Source of the DNA: Sphingobium fontiphilum
Lineage (GTDB): Bacteria > Pseudomonadota > Alphaproteobacteria > Sphingomonadales > Sphingomonadaceae
NCBI RefSeq assembly: GCF_014196635.1
Contig: NZ_JACIEB010000002.1
Coordinates: 186,001 to 250,000 of the forward strand
Direction of reading: 5' to 3'
DNA length: 64,000 nucleotides
Shown: in pieces, positions 35,362-43,274 of the stretch
How positions within the stretch are numbered: position 1 is the first letter of the stretch
Layout of the letters: each line of letters opens with the position of its first letter
Translations under genes and position numbers: made by a program
The notes under the pieces: model-generated
Told to the model about the DNA's origin: nothing
The model's database searches: none
What the model saw: only the letters and a program-made list of their open reading frames with translations

Positions 35362-36339
35362 TCACGCCCGCGCGGCATAGTCCGACGGCGCGCGAAAACC
35401 GAGATAGGACAGGCGGCGGACTTCGCGACGACCGCGCACGACCGTATCAAGGATGAGGCCGCACATGCCCGACAATGTCGCCAGGATCATGAGCCCCGTC
35501 ACCAGGATCGCGGTCGGAAAGCGCGGCACCAGGCCGGTTTCCAGATAGGTCAGGATCAGCGGGACCGACAGCGCGAGGCCCGTCACAGCCAGCAACGCCG
35601 CGATCAGGCCGAAGAACAGCACCGGCCGTTCGATCCGGTAAAGGGTGATGATGGTGCGCAATATGCGCCAGCCATCGCGATAGGTGGAGAGCTTGCTGAC
35701 CGACCCTTCCGGCCGCGCGCCATAGGCGGTCATCACCTCGGCCACGGGCATGGCGAGTTCCAGCGCGTGGACGCTGATTTCGGTTTCGATTTCGAAACCA
35801 GCCGACAGCACCGGAAAACTCTTCACGAACCGGCGCGAAAAGACGCGATAGCCCGACAATATGTCGGTGAAGCTGCGGCCGAACAATTGCTTGAGCAGGG
35901 TCGTCAGCGCCCAGTTGCCAAAGCGATGGCCACGGCGATACGCATCTTCCTCATCGCTCTTGCGACAGCCGACCACCATGTCGAGATTGTCTTCCAGCAT
36001 GGCGGCGATCATGCGCGGGGCGGCGGCGGCCTCATAGGTCGCATCGCCATCGGCCATGATATAGATGTCGGCGTCGACGTCGGCGAACATGCGGCGCACC
36101 ACATGGCCCTTGCCCTGTTGCGTCACGCGGCGGACGATGGCCCCCGCCCCGGCCGCCAGTTCGCGGCTGCCGTCGCTGCTGTTGTTGTCGAACACATAAA
36201 TATCCGCCTGGGGCAGCGCCTGACGAAAACCCTCGATCGTCTGCACGATCGCCCCGGCTTCATTATAGCAGGGCAGGATGACGGCGATGCGCGGTCCACC
36301 CAGTGCCTGCGCGCCCTGAAGCGCTGGAAATTCCTTCAT
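35362..36339 (-). CDS. Family 2 glycosyltransferase with two C-terminal membrane helices
   Basis: A 325-aa GT2 enzyme of the dolichol-phosphate-mannosyltransferase-like group. The GT-A domain has IAVILPCYNEAGAI, the acidic VFDNNSSDGS, the metal-binding IYIMADGDATY and RRGHRFGNWALT. Two hydrophobic segments near residues 235-265 and 275-310 anchor it in the inner membrane. It probably transfers a hexose to undecaprenyl phosphate. I choose the ATG at 36339 because GGAAGGG precedes it and the domain starts 18 residues later. Its position between tig and clpP is unusual. Confidence 0.88.
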   Translation of the reverse strand: MKEFPALQGAQALGGPRIAVILPCYNEAGAIVQTIEGFRQALPQADIYVFDNNSSDGSRELAAGAGAIVRRVTQQGKGHVVRRMFADVDADIYIMADGDATYEAAAAPRMIAAMLEDNLDMVVGCRKSDEEDAYRRGHRFGNWALTTLLKQLFGRSFTDILSGYRVFSRRFVKSFPVLSAGFEIETEISVHALELAMPVAEVMTAYGARPEGSVSKLSTYRDGWRILRTIITLYRIERPVLFFGLIAALLAVTGLALSVPLILTYLETGLVPRFPTAILVTGLMILATLSGMCGLILDTVVRGRREVRRLSYLGFRAPSDYAARA

Positions 36340-36439
36340 CGCTGACGCCCTTCCGTCCCCGCACATCTTTCTGTCGGCTCCCGATCCATGGCGCACCATG
36401 ATTAATATTTCGTCTGCCATGACTGGCCGGATATGCAAA

Positions 36440-36473
36440 GCGCCCGGCCATCCCCTTCGGGAAAGCCGGGCGC
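36440..36473 (-). terminator. Hairpin after the trigger factor gene
   Basis: GCGCCCGGC and GCCGGGCGC pair over 9 bp around a 16-nt loop. On the minus strand TTTGCAT follows, a weak T-run. It lies about 25 nt past the tig stop. Confidence 0.5.
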
Positions 36474-36497
36474 CGTGGTTCCCATATCAGGAACGGA

Positions 36498-38108
36498 TCA
36501 TTCGGCCTTGGCGGCAGCCTTCTTCACCGGCGCCTTCTTCGGTTTGGCGGGCGCTTCAGCGGCCTCATCACCCTCCTTGGCGGCGGCAGCCTTCTTCGCC
36601 GGCGCCTTCTTGGGCTTGGCGGGCGCCTCGGCGGCTTCCTCGGCCTTTACGTCCTCGGCGGCGGGAGCGTCCTCAGCCTGGTCGGCGGCCTTCCCGGTCG
36701 CCTTACTGGCCTTGGGCTCTTCCTCATGGGCGTGATCATGGCCGCAGTCCGGGCCATGGACGTGCGGCTTGATGTCGCCATCTTCGGCCTCGATCGCCGA
36801 TTCCAGCTCTTCGCGGGTCACGGCGCGGTCGGTGACTTCGGCCTTGTCGAACAGGAAGTCGACGACCTTGTCCTCATAAAGCGGCGCGCGCAGCTGGGCG
36901 GCGGCCATCGGATCCTGGCGGACATACTGGACGAAACGCTCACGGTCCTGCGGGCCATATTGCTGGGCGGCCTGCATGATCAGGCGGTTCATTTCCTGAT
37001 CCGAAACGGTCACGCCATGGGCCTGACCGATTTCCGACAGCAACAGGCCCAGTCGGACGCGACGAACGGCGATGGCGCGGTAGTCTTCCTTTTCCGCTTC
37101 CATTTCCTTCAGCGCCGCTTCGGGGTCGGCCTCATGGCTGGCTTCATGCTGCAACTGCGCCCAGATCTGGCCGAATTCGGCCTCGACCATGCTCGGCGGC
37201 ACGTCGAAATCATGGGCGGCGGCGAGCTGGTCGAGCAGCTTGCGCTTCATGTGGGTGCGGGTCAGGCCGTTATGTTCCTGCTCGATCTGGCCCTTGAGCA
37301 GATCCTTGAGCTGGTCCAGCCCTTCCAGGCCCAGAGACTTGGCGAACTCATCGTCGACCTTGGGCTTGGACGCGTCCAGAACCGATTTGACGGTGATGTC
37401 GAAGGTCGCGGCCTTGCCGGCCAGATGGGCGGCGCCATAATCTTCCGGGAAGGTGACCTCGATGGTCTTTTCCTCACCCGCCTTCACGCCGGTCAGCTGC
37501 TCCTCGAAACCGGGGATGAACTGGCCCGACCCGATGGTCAGGCGAACGCCTTCGGCGGAACCGCCCTCGAACGCTTCACCGTCGACCTTGCCGACGAAAT
37601 CGATGAGCAGCGTGTCGCCATCGGCGGCTTCATGGTCTTCGCCATGGGCTTCCAGCGCGCCCTGCTGGGCGGCGATGCGGCCGGCGGCTTCGAGAACCTG
37701 TTCGTCGGCGACCGCAACGGTCAGCCGCTCGAGCTTGAGCCCTTCGATGCTGGGCGCCGCGATTTCGGGCAGCACTTCCAGCGCGACCTTGACCTCGGCG
37801 TCCTTGCCGAACTCGAAGCCTTCGTCCAGCTCCACCGACGGCTGCATCGCGGGACGCAGCTTCTGATCGGCAATCAGCTTCTGGATGCTTTCTTGAATCG
37901 AGCTGTTGAGCGCGTCGCGCTGCAACGATTCCCCGTGCATCTTCTTGACCAGATTCGCGGGAACCTTGCCGGGGCGGAAGCCGGGCATCTTCACCTGCGG
38001 GGCGATCGCCTTCACTTCCTTTTCGACGCGGGCGTCGATATCCTTCGACGTGATGGTCACGGTGTAGGCGCGCTTCAGGCCTTCATTCAACGTCTCGACA
38101 GTCTGCAT
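36498..38108 (-). CDS. tig: Trigger factor (ribosome-bound chaperone, peptidyl-prolyl isomerase)
   Basis: A 536-aa trigger factor. The N-terminal ribosome-binding domain contains the signature PGFRPGKVP. A central FKBP-type domain spans about 160-245 (DTLLIDFVGKVDGEAFEGG, split as DTLLIDFVGK and VDGEAFEGG; FIPGFEEQLTG), and the helical substrate arms follow. Canonical proteins stop near 430-450; here about 95 further residues follow. They comprise a histidine-rich HGPDCGHDHAHEEE and two copies of an EAPAKPKKAP-KKAAA repeat resembling histone H1-like tails. The ATG at 38108 (MQTVETLNEG) is the family start. The tRNA-Leu gene lies 63 nt upstream on the same strand. Confidence 0.95.
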   Translation of the reverse strand: MQTVETLNEGLKRAYTVTITSKDIDARVEKEVKAIAPQVKMPGFRPGKVPANLVKKMHGESLQRDALNSSIQESIQKLIADQKLRPAMQPSVELDEGFEFGKDAEVKVALEVLPEIAAPSIEGLKLERLTVAVADEQVLEAAGRIAAQQGALEAHGEDHEAADGDTLLIDFVGKVDGEAFEGGSAEGVRLTIGSGQFIPGFEEQLTGVKAGEEKTIEVTFPEDYGAAHLAGKAATFDITVKSVLDASKPKVDDEFAKSLGLEGLDQLKDLLKGQIEQEHNGLTRTHMKRKLLDQLAAAHDFDVPPSMVEAEFGQIWAQLQHEASHEADPEAALKEMEAEKEDYRAIAVRRVRLGLLLSEIGQAHGVTVSDQEMNRLIMQAAQQYGPQDRERFVQYVRQDPMAAAQLRAPLYEDKVVDFLFDKAEVTDRAVTREELESAIEAEDGDIKPHVHGPDCGHDHAHEEEPKASKATGKAADQAEDAPAAEDVKAEEAAEAPAKPKKAPAKKAAAAKEGDEAAEAPAKPKKAPVKKAAAKAE

Positions 38109-38170
38109 CTCTTTTCTCAAACGCTTTCTTCAGCTGAATATCGTTGGCGACAACCAGTCATGGTCGCAAC

Positions 38171-38255
38171 TGGTGCGGGCGAAGGGACTCGAACCCCCAC
38201 ATCTTGCGATACCAGAACCTAAATCTGGCGCGTCTACCAGTTTCGCCACGCCCGC
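38171..38255 (-). tRNA. tRNA-Leu (anticodon UAG)
   Basis: An 85-nt cloverleaf with encoded CCA. The acceptor stem pairs GCGGGCG with CGCCCGC. The D-arm region has TGGTAGACGCG, the anticodon arm is CCAGA-TTTAGGT-TCTGG with anticodon TAG, a variable arm as long as in leucine tRNAs follows, and the T-loop is GGTTCGAGTCC. The discriminator base is A. It reads CUA and probably other CUN codons. Confidence 0.97.
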
Positions 38256-38373
38256 ATCGGTCGCCGGTCGGCGCGGCATAGAGAAAAGCATCGCCAAGGG
38301 CAAGGGATAGTCGATTCGCGTCAGGGAACCGTCCCGCCCGCCCAAGCGTAACCCTGACCAGAGGAGCAAGATG

Positions 38374-38571
38374 ATGCCAGCGACCGATGATGACGCGCCC
38401 CTGACCCCGCCGCCCGACCGGATCGAGCCGCAGGCCCCGCCCGAAGCGCCGTCGCCGTCGACTCCGCCGGAAACGCCGGGCGCGCATCCGCCAGAAATCG
38501 CCCCTCCCGCCCCCGACGAGAAGCATCCCAACGAAACACCGGACGAGATTCCGCACGGCTCAGGCGCTTAA
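38374..38571 (+). CDS. Small proline-rich acidic protein, unknown function
   Basis: A 65-aa frame, about one third proline, with many Glu and Asp and no hydrophobic segment, so it should be disordered. GAGGAG lies 7 nt before the ATG at 38374 (a tandem ATG at 38371 is too close). The good ribosome site and isolated position between tRNA-Leu and the ECF sigma gene support expression. I do not recognise it. Confidence 0.5.
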   Translation: MPATDDDAPLTPPPDRIEPQAPPEAPSPSTPPETPGAHPPEIAPPAPDEKHPNETPDEIPHGSGA

Positions 38572-38730
38572 TGTTGCGCGTTATCCACAGGTTTTTGAAA
38601 TAGCGTTGCCCCTCGTCCCGCATTGCAGCAAATTTGCCCCTCGTCGCGCTGGACAGCCTGATGAATCCATGATTGAAATATGAACGACACAAAAACATAA
38701 CGTCGCTGGAGAGGCACGGCTGACAATGAA

Positions 38731-39339
38731 GTGGGGGTCGACGTGCAAGGGGTTCGCGCAAAACTGGACTGGTTCAAAACCGTCATTCTGCCGCATGAAG
38801 CGGCGCTGCGGGGCCGCCTGCGTCGCATTTTGCCCACCGGACATGAACTGGAGGACATGGTCGCAGAGGTTCTGACCCGCGCCTACGCCACCGAAAACTG
38901 GACCAATGTCACCACCGGCCGCGCCTATCTCTTCACCATCGCCCGCAATCTGGTGATCGACGCCGCCCGCCGCAACAAGGTGGTCAGTTTCGAAACGATC
39001 GCCGACCTTGAATTATTGCAGGGCGAAAGCAACACCGAAGCCCAATTGCACGCTCGCGAAGCCTTGCGCCAGGTGCAGACCATCGTCGATTCGCTGCCGG
39101 TTCAATGTCGCCGCGTCTTTGTTCTTCGCCGCGTCCACGAAAAATCCATGCTGGAAATAGCGGAGGAAATGGGCCTATCCGTTTCTACTGTTGAAAAACA
39201 TCTGGCCAAAGCGATTGCGATAGTTATGCGAGCCTGGGCAGAACGTGAAGAAACGGATTTCGAGCGTGCAGGCGTGGGTTCCAGGGTCAAGCGAGGAGCG
39301 GAGCAGGATCGAGGCGGAAGCCGCGCGCCTGCTGGCTAG
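38731..39339 (+). CDS. ECF-family RNA polymerase sigma factor (FecI-like)
   Basis: A 202-aa extracytoplasmic-function sigma factor. Region 2 covers LEDMVAEVLTRAYA and GRAYLFTIARNLVIDAARR (the -10 recognition helix). Region 4 contains VFVLRRVHEKSMLEIAEEMG and the -35 helix LSVSTVEKHLAKAI, which matches the FecI subgroup. The start is taken as the GTG at 38731; a GTG at 38740 is possible. Its end overlaps a FecR anti-sigma gene by 95 nt, so the two are cotranscribed and regulated by protein contact. No TonB receptor follows, unlike usual FecI loci. Confidence 0.9.
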   Translation: MGVDVQGVRAKLDWFKTVILPHEAALRGRLRRILPTGHELEDMVAEVLTRAYATENWTNVTTGRAYLFTIARNLVIDAARRNKVVSFETIADLELLQGESNTEAQLHAREALRQVQTIVDSLPVQCRRVFVLRRVHEKSMLEIAEEMGLSVSTVEKHLAKAIAIVMRAWAEREETDFERAGVGSRVKRGAEQDRGGSRAPAG

Positions 39340-40288
39340 GCTCCATTGCGAGCCTTCTCCCGAAGAAGAATCGGAAATTTGCGCCTGGATCGAATCGGAT
39401 CCACGCCACGCCGTCGCCTTCGCCCAGGCCGAAGTCGCCTGGGAATCCGCTGACCGGCTGAAATCCGCCGCCGCCGAAATTCGCCTGCCCCCGCCCGAAC
39501 TGATGATGACGGAGGCGCAGCAGGCCCGCCTATCGCGCAACATCATGGTCGCCGCCGCCGCCGCGGTGCTGCTGTTCATCGTCGCCGCCATCGTCACCAT
39601 CCATACGTTCAGCGGCGTCGACCGCTATGAAACCGCCGTGGGCGAAATCCGCGACATTGCGCTCGCCGACGGATCGGGCCTGCACCTCAATAGCGGCAGC
39701 GAGGCGGAGGTGCGCTTCACCGACAATGGCCGCCGCGTCCGCGTCCTGCATGGCGAAGCCTCGTTTAGGGTCGCCCATGAAGCCGACCGCGCGTTCGAGG
39801 TGGAGGCGCGGTCAGCCGTCATCCGCGCCACCGGCACCGCCTTCAACGTGCGGATGCGCGACCAGTTGATCGAATTGACCGTCACGGAAGGCAGCGTGTC
39901 CGTCCATGCGGGCGACCATGTGCTGCGCAGGGTGAGCGCGGGTCAGGGTGCCATCATCCGGCCGCAGACGATCGAACTGACCCGGCTCGATCCCGGCCTC
40001 GTCAGCCAGCGCACCGCCTGGCGCGAGCAAATGGTCGAACTCAATGGCGAAACCATCGAACAGGCGACGCAGGAGTTCAACCGTTACCGCACCGCCCCGA
40101 TCCTGATCGGCGACACCCGCGTTTCGGGCCTGCGCATCGGCGGCCGCTTCCGCATTTCGGACAGCGGCGAATTCCTCTCCGCGCTTCAGGCCAGCCTGCC
40201 CGTCCGCGCGGTCAATGGCGAGGATGGATCGGTCATGCTGCTCTATCGCGACGAACCGGCGGAAAGCGCGAAGAGCAAAGCCCTTTAG
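39245..40288 (+). CDS. FecR-type anti-sigma factor / sigma regulator
   Basis: A 347-aa inner-membrane regulator. The cytoplasmic N-terminus (residues 22-75, DUF4880-like, with ESDPRHAVAFAQAEVAWE) binds the sigma factor. A transmembrane helix lies at about 98-121 (NIMVAAAAAVLLFIVAAIV). The periplasmic FecR domain has VGEIRDIALADGSGLHLN and GEASFRV, followed by a DUF4974-like tail. The start is a GTG at 39245 inside the sigma gene, so a long overlap couples the pair. In FecIRA systems this protein contacts the STN domain of a TonB receptor; the only such receptor in this window is 14 kb away (53.2 kb). Confidence 0.9.
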   Translation: MKKRISSVQAWVPGSSEERSRIEAEAARLLARLHCEPSPEEESEICAWIESDPRHAVAFAQAEVAWESADRLKSAAAEIRLPPPELMMTEAQQARLSRNIMVAAAAAVLLFIVAAIVTIHTFSGVDRYETAVGEIRDIALADGSGLHLNSGSEAEVRFTDNGRRVRVLHGEASFRVAHEADRAFEVEARSAVIRATGTAFNVRMRDQLIELTVTEGSVSVHAGDHVLRRVSAGQGAIIRPQTIELTRLDPGLVSQRTAWREQMVELNGETIEQATQEFNRYRTAPILIGDTRVSGLRIGGRFRISDSGEFLSALQASLPVRAVNGEDGSVMLLYRDEPAESAKSKAL

Positions 40289-40989
40289 CCGAGCAATTCC
40301 CGCACCAACGCGGGCACCAGCTCGCTCGCCGGGCCAAGCCGGCTTTCCTCGAAATAGAAGCTGCCCGCCGACGGATCGAGATTAAGCTCCAGCGTGCGGG
40401 CGCCATGGTGGCGGGCGGTCTGGACGAAACCGGCGGCGGGGTAGACCGCGCTCGATGTGCCGATGGACACGAACAGGTCGGCATCGGCCAGCGCCGCGTC
40501 GATCCGCTCCATCTCATAGGGCATTTCCCCGAAGAAGACGATGTCGGGCCGCAGACGCGGTTGTCCGCAGCCGCCGCAGACCGATCCGGGCGGCAGCGGA
40601 CCGCGCCACGGAACCGCCCGGCCGCAGGCGGCGCACAGGGCCGATTTCAATTCCCCGTGCATGTGCAGCAGCCGCGCCGCCCCGGCGCGCTCATGCAGAT
40701 CATCGACATTCTGCGTCACGATCAGCAGGTCGCCCGGCCAGGCCCGGTCGAGCGCCGCAAGCGCCTCATGCGCGGGATTGGGCGTCACCTCGCTCAGCTT
40801 CGCCCGGCGCTCGTCGTAGAAGCGATGCACCAGCGCCGCATTGCGCGCGAGGGCTTGCGGCGTGCAGACATCCTCCACCCGATGCCCCTCCCACAAGCCA
40901 TCGGGCCCGCGAAAGGTGGCAAGCCCGGACTCAGCGGAGATGCCCGCGCCGGTCAGGATGACGATGTTGTGGATGTCGAGCCCTACCAT
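40285..40989 (-). CDS. cobB: NAD-dependent protein deacylase, sirtuin class III
   Basis: A 234-aa Sir2 enzyme removing acetyl or acidic acyl groups from lysines using NAD. Motifs are GAGISAESGLATFRG (NAD), TQNVDDLHERAG, the catalytic histidine in LLHMHGEL, four zinc cysteines (CAACG, CGGCG) and VSIGTSSAV. FYDERRAKL supplies the Tyr-x-x-Arg pair that lets class III sirtuins (SIRT5/CobB) accept succinyl and malonyl lysine. The ATG at 40989 overlaps the stop of an unknown gene by 7 nt, so they are coupled. This is an ordinary deacylase, not one of the large SIR2 defence proteins. Confidence 0.93.
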   Translation of the reverse strand: MVGLDIHNIVILTGAGISAESGLATFRGPDGLWEGHRVEDVCTPQALARNAALVHRFYDERRAKLSEVTPNPAHEALAALDRAWPGDLLIVTQNVDDLHERAGAARLLHMHGELKSALCAACGRAVPWRGPLPPGSVCGGCGQPRLRPDIVFFGEMPYEMERIDAALADADLFVSIGTSSAVYPAAGFVQTARHHGARTLELNLDPSAGSFYFEESRLGPASELVPALVRELLG

Positions 40990-41921
40990 TCGCGCCACTC
41001 GTCTATTTCATCGACGAGAACCTTCTGTCGCGCTACATGCGCCATCTCTTCGAGGACTGCGCATATATCTTCGCGCTCCTCTGTCTCGATGACGCCTCCG
41101 GCCTCTTCATCCGCTTCGTTAAACCAGATCACCGTCTTTTTCAGGATCACCCGGACATCCGTCCGGCGGGGTTTCGGCCCAAGCTGTTCAAGAGCATTGC
41201 AAGCGCTGCGGATCGTTGCTCGCGCAGCCATCGTAAACTCTTCCGGCGGGAACGGCGGCGATGGGGTCCATCGCTCAAAGGGTATTTCGGATCGAAGCTG
41301 CGCCCATGTCAGTTTGCTCAACCGCGTGCGATACCGTTCCTCCTTGGCCGCACGCTCGGCCTCATTTTTGGCTTTCTTCTTCTCGGCCTCGACTACGAAC
41401 GCATCTCGATCATTCGCCCAACGCCACTCTCCTTCAGCAGCATCATTGGCCGCGTGAAGCGTGGAGAGCCGCGAGCCCGGCGCGTAGTTCGCAACCGCAT
41501 CGACATGCGACTGCTCTGCGCGGGAAACTGGTAGCGTTCCGGCGAAGTTGAACTCGTCCAGATCACTCTCCGGCTTCCACCAATCGCGATTTACACCGAA
41601 CACGGCGGGCCTCCCCGTATGCGCGAACCGATGCTCGTTGATTATCGAGATGCCGCGGATATCGCTGCCGGTTGGAGCGTCGGGCCAAACGCGGTCCAGC
41701 ACCGCGACAACGACATGCCGGTCATCAACGCCGAGAATCTTGATGGCCGCAAACCGGCCCGTGTTGGCTGGACCGAACTCCGAATAGGGACGAGTTTGGA
41801 ATGAGTAGACTTGTCCGGCCTCTATTGAAGAAGGGGTCGGCGCAGGACCATCATCGCGTTGACCACCAGTCACTCCAAAAACTCGTGAAATAAATCCCCG
41901 CACCACCGGCCCACACTCCAC
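40983..41921 (-). CDS. Unrecognised 312-aa protein, coupled to the sirtuin
   Basis: I do not recognise this family firmly. Residues 33-90 (GQVYSFQTRPYSEFGP, then FAAIKILGVDDRHVVVAVLDRVW) look like a small beta domain reminiscent of Imm26-type immunity proteins. Residues 175-205 are a charged coiled coil (EAEKKKAKNEAERAAKEER). The C-terminal 70 residues contain WFNEADEEAGGVIETEERED, a conserved-looking acidic helix pair. There is no signal or membrane segment. The start is a GTG at 41921, or possibly the GTG at 41903 (MRGFISRVFG). Composition is clearly less GC-rich than the surroundings, which suggests acquisition. Its stop overlaps the sirtuin start. Confidence 0.7.
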   Translation of the reverse strand: MECGPVVRGFISRVFGVTGGQRDDGPAPTPSSIEAGQVYSFQTRPYSEFGPANTGRFAAIKILGVDDRHVVVAVLDRVWPDAPTGSDIRGISIINEHRFAHTGRPAVFGVNRDWWKPESDLDEFNFAGTLPVSRAEQSHVDAVANYAPGSRLSTLHAANDAAEGEWRWANDRDAFVVEAEKKKAKNEAERAAKEERYRTRLSKLTWAQLRSEIPFERWTPSPPFPPEEFTMAARATIRSACNALEQLGPKPRRTDVRVILKKTVIWFNEADEEAGGVIETEEREDICAVLEEMAHVARQKVLVDEIDEWREW

Positions 41922-41946
41922 CGCCGCGATTCATCTAAATATTCAC

Positions 41947-42122
41947 ATGAGATACCGCGAAATCATCGAAGCGACCACAGCCGAGAAGGCATAGAAGGAA
42001 GCCGCGAGGCGGGCCAGAAGTTCACCGACGCACAGCGGAAGAAGTCAGAGGTGGCGCAGCGGTATCAGGACCAGCTTCGCCGGGCGAACGACGCACAGCG
42101 GGCGGCCCATGCGGCCTTTTGA
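41947..42122 (+). pseudogene. Decayed small phage-type gene
   Basis: The ATG at 41947 reads MRYREIIEATTAEKA, then a TAG (41992-41994). Reading continues as KEAARRA, after which a frame change restores FTDAQRKKSEVAQRYQDQL and RRANDAQRAAHAAF with a stop at 42120-42122. The charged, alanine-rich text resembles short proteins often annotated in phages and plasmids that begin MxxxEIIEA. A stop and a frameshift within 60 codons indicate decay. It lies beside the low-GC unknown gene. Confidence 0.6.
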
Positions 42123-42202
42123 TGCACCCCTCAAATATTTCCTACGGCGCGGGCAAACCAATCTGAATTGCACTTTGCCTGCGCGGTCGCCATTTGCGCC
42201 TC

Positions 42203-42979
42203 ATGGAAAATGCCCTCCCTGCCACCGTCTTTCTGGTCGGCGCCGGTCCCGGCGACCCGGAACTGCTGACGCTGCGCGCCGCGCGGCTGATTGGCGGGGC
42301 GGATGTGATCGTGCATGACGGGCTGGTATCGCGCGAGATACTGGCGCTGGCCCCCGATGACGCGGACCTGATTTCCGTCGCCAAGCAGCGCAGCCGCCAT
42401 TCGATGCCGCAGGAGGCGATCAACGCCCTGCTGGTCGATCTGGCGCGCGAAGGGCGCAAGGTCGTGCGGCTGAAGGGCGGCGATCCGTTCATCTTTGGCC
42501 GGGGCGGCGAGGAAGTGGAGGCCTGCCGCGCGGCGGGCGTGCCGGTGGAGGTCGTCCCCGGCATCAGCGCCGCGATTGGCGCCGCCGCGCAGGCGCAACT
42601 GCCGCTCACCCATCGCGACGCGGCCAGCGCCGTGACCTTCGTCGCGGGCCAATGCAAGGGCCTGTCGGAACAGGACTGGTCGGGCCTTGCGGGCCATGGC
42701 CGCACGCTCGTCATCTATATGGGCGTGGCGACGGCCGCCGACATCGCCGACAAGCTGATCGCGGACGGGGTGTCGCCCGCCATGCCGGTCGCGGTGATCG
42801 AGAATGGCACCCGCGCCGACGCTCGGATATTGCGCACTTTGCTCACCGATCTGGGCGAGATGGTGGCGCGCGAAACTGTAAAGAGTCCGGCGTTGATCGT
42901 CGTGGGCGATGTGGCGTCCCATGCCATCGCGCGGGACGTGCTGGCGGCGTGGACCGCTCAAGGGGAGACTATCGGGTGA
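42203..42979 (+). CDS. cobA: Uroporphyrinogen-III C-methyltransferase (siroheme synthesis)
   Basis: A 258-aa SAM-dependent methylase that makes precorrin-2, the precursor of siroheme needed by sulfite reductase. It shows FLVGAGPGDPELLTLRA, the phrase DVIVHDGLVS, VVRLKGGDPFIFGRGGEE and the VVPGISAA segment of the family. It lacks the CysG N-terminal dehydrogenase/chelatase half, so those steps are encoded elsewhere. I start at the ATG 42203; a TTG at 42194 is possible. It is the first gene of a five-gene sulfur-assimilation operon, overlapping the next start. Confidence 0.94.
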   Translation: MENALPATVFLVGAGPGDPELLTLRAARLIGGADVIVHDGLVSREILALAPDDADLISVAKQRSRHSMPQEAINALLVDLAREGRKVVRLKGGDPFIFGRGGEEVEACRAAGVPVEVVPGISAAIGAAAQAQLPLTHRDAASAVTFVAGQCKGLSEQDWSGLAGHGRTLVIYMGVATAADIADKLIADGVSPAMPVAVIENGTRADARILRTLLTDLGEMVARETVKSPALIVVGDVASHAIARDVLAAWTAQGETIG

Positions 42980-43272
42980 AGATTCTGACCGGCAATGATT
43001 TGCAGTCCGGCGACGTGATCTGGTGGGCCGGCGACGGCTGGTCGCGGCTGGTGGCCGAGGCCGTCGACGTGGGCGAGCGCGGCGACGACCTCGCCCGCAC
43101 GGAAGAAGCGGCGCTGCGCGTCGTGGGCGCCTATGTCATCGACGGGACGCTGACCGAAGAAGGCCCCCGCCCCGCCCATATCAAGGACCGCATCCGCGCC
43201 CTTGGCCCCACCATCCGTCCCGACCTGACCCTGAAACCGGCCGATGCCGACATTGGCAAATGGGTGATCTGA
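42976..43272 (+). CDS. DUF2849 family protein
   Basis: A 98-aa soluble protein of the DUF2849 family, which is found between siroheme synthase and sulfite reductase genes in alphaproteobacteria. The N-terminus KILTGNDLQSGDVIWWAGDGW is typical (quoted as KILTGNDLQSG and DVIWWAGDGW). The GTG start at 42976 overlaps the stop of the methylase gene, and the sulfite reductase starts 2 nt after its end. Its role is unknown, but the strict context suggests an accessory function for sulfite reduction. Confidence 0.85.
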   Translation: MKILTGNDLQSGDVIWWAGDGWSRLVAEAVDVGERGDDLARTEEAALRVVGAYVIDGTLTEEGPRPAHIKDRIRALGPTIRPDLTLKPADADIGKWVI

Positions 43273-43274
43273 CC

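Noticed and set aside
40285..41921. SIR2-based antiphage defence system
   Set aside because: The sirtuin is a 234-aa class III deacylase with intact Tyr-x-x-Arg and zinc site, typical of CobB. No effector or Argonaute partner is adjacent. Only the unknown neighbour remains interesting.
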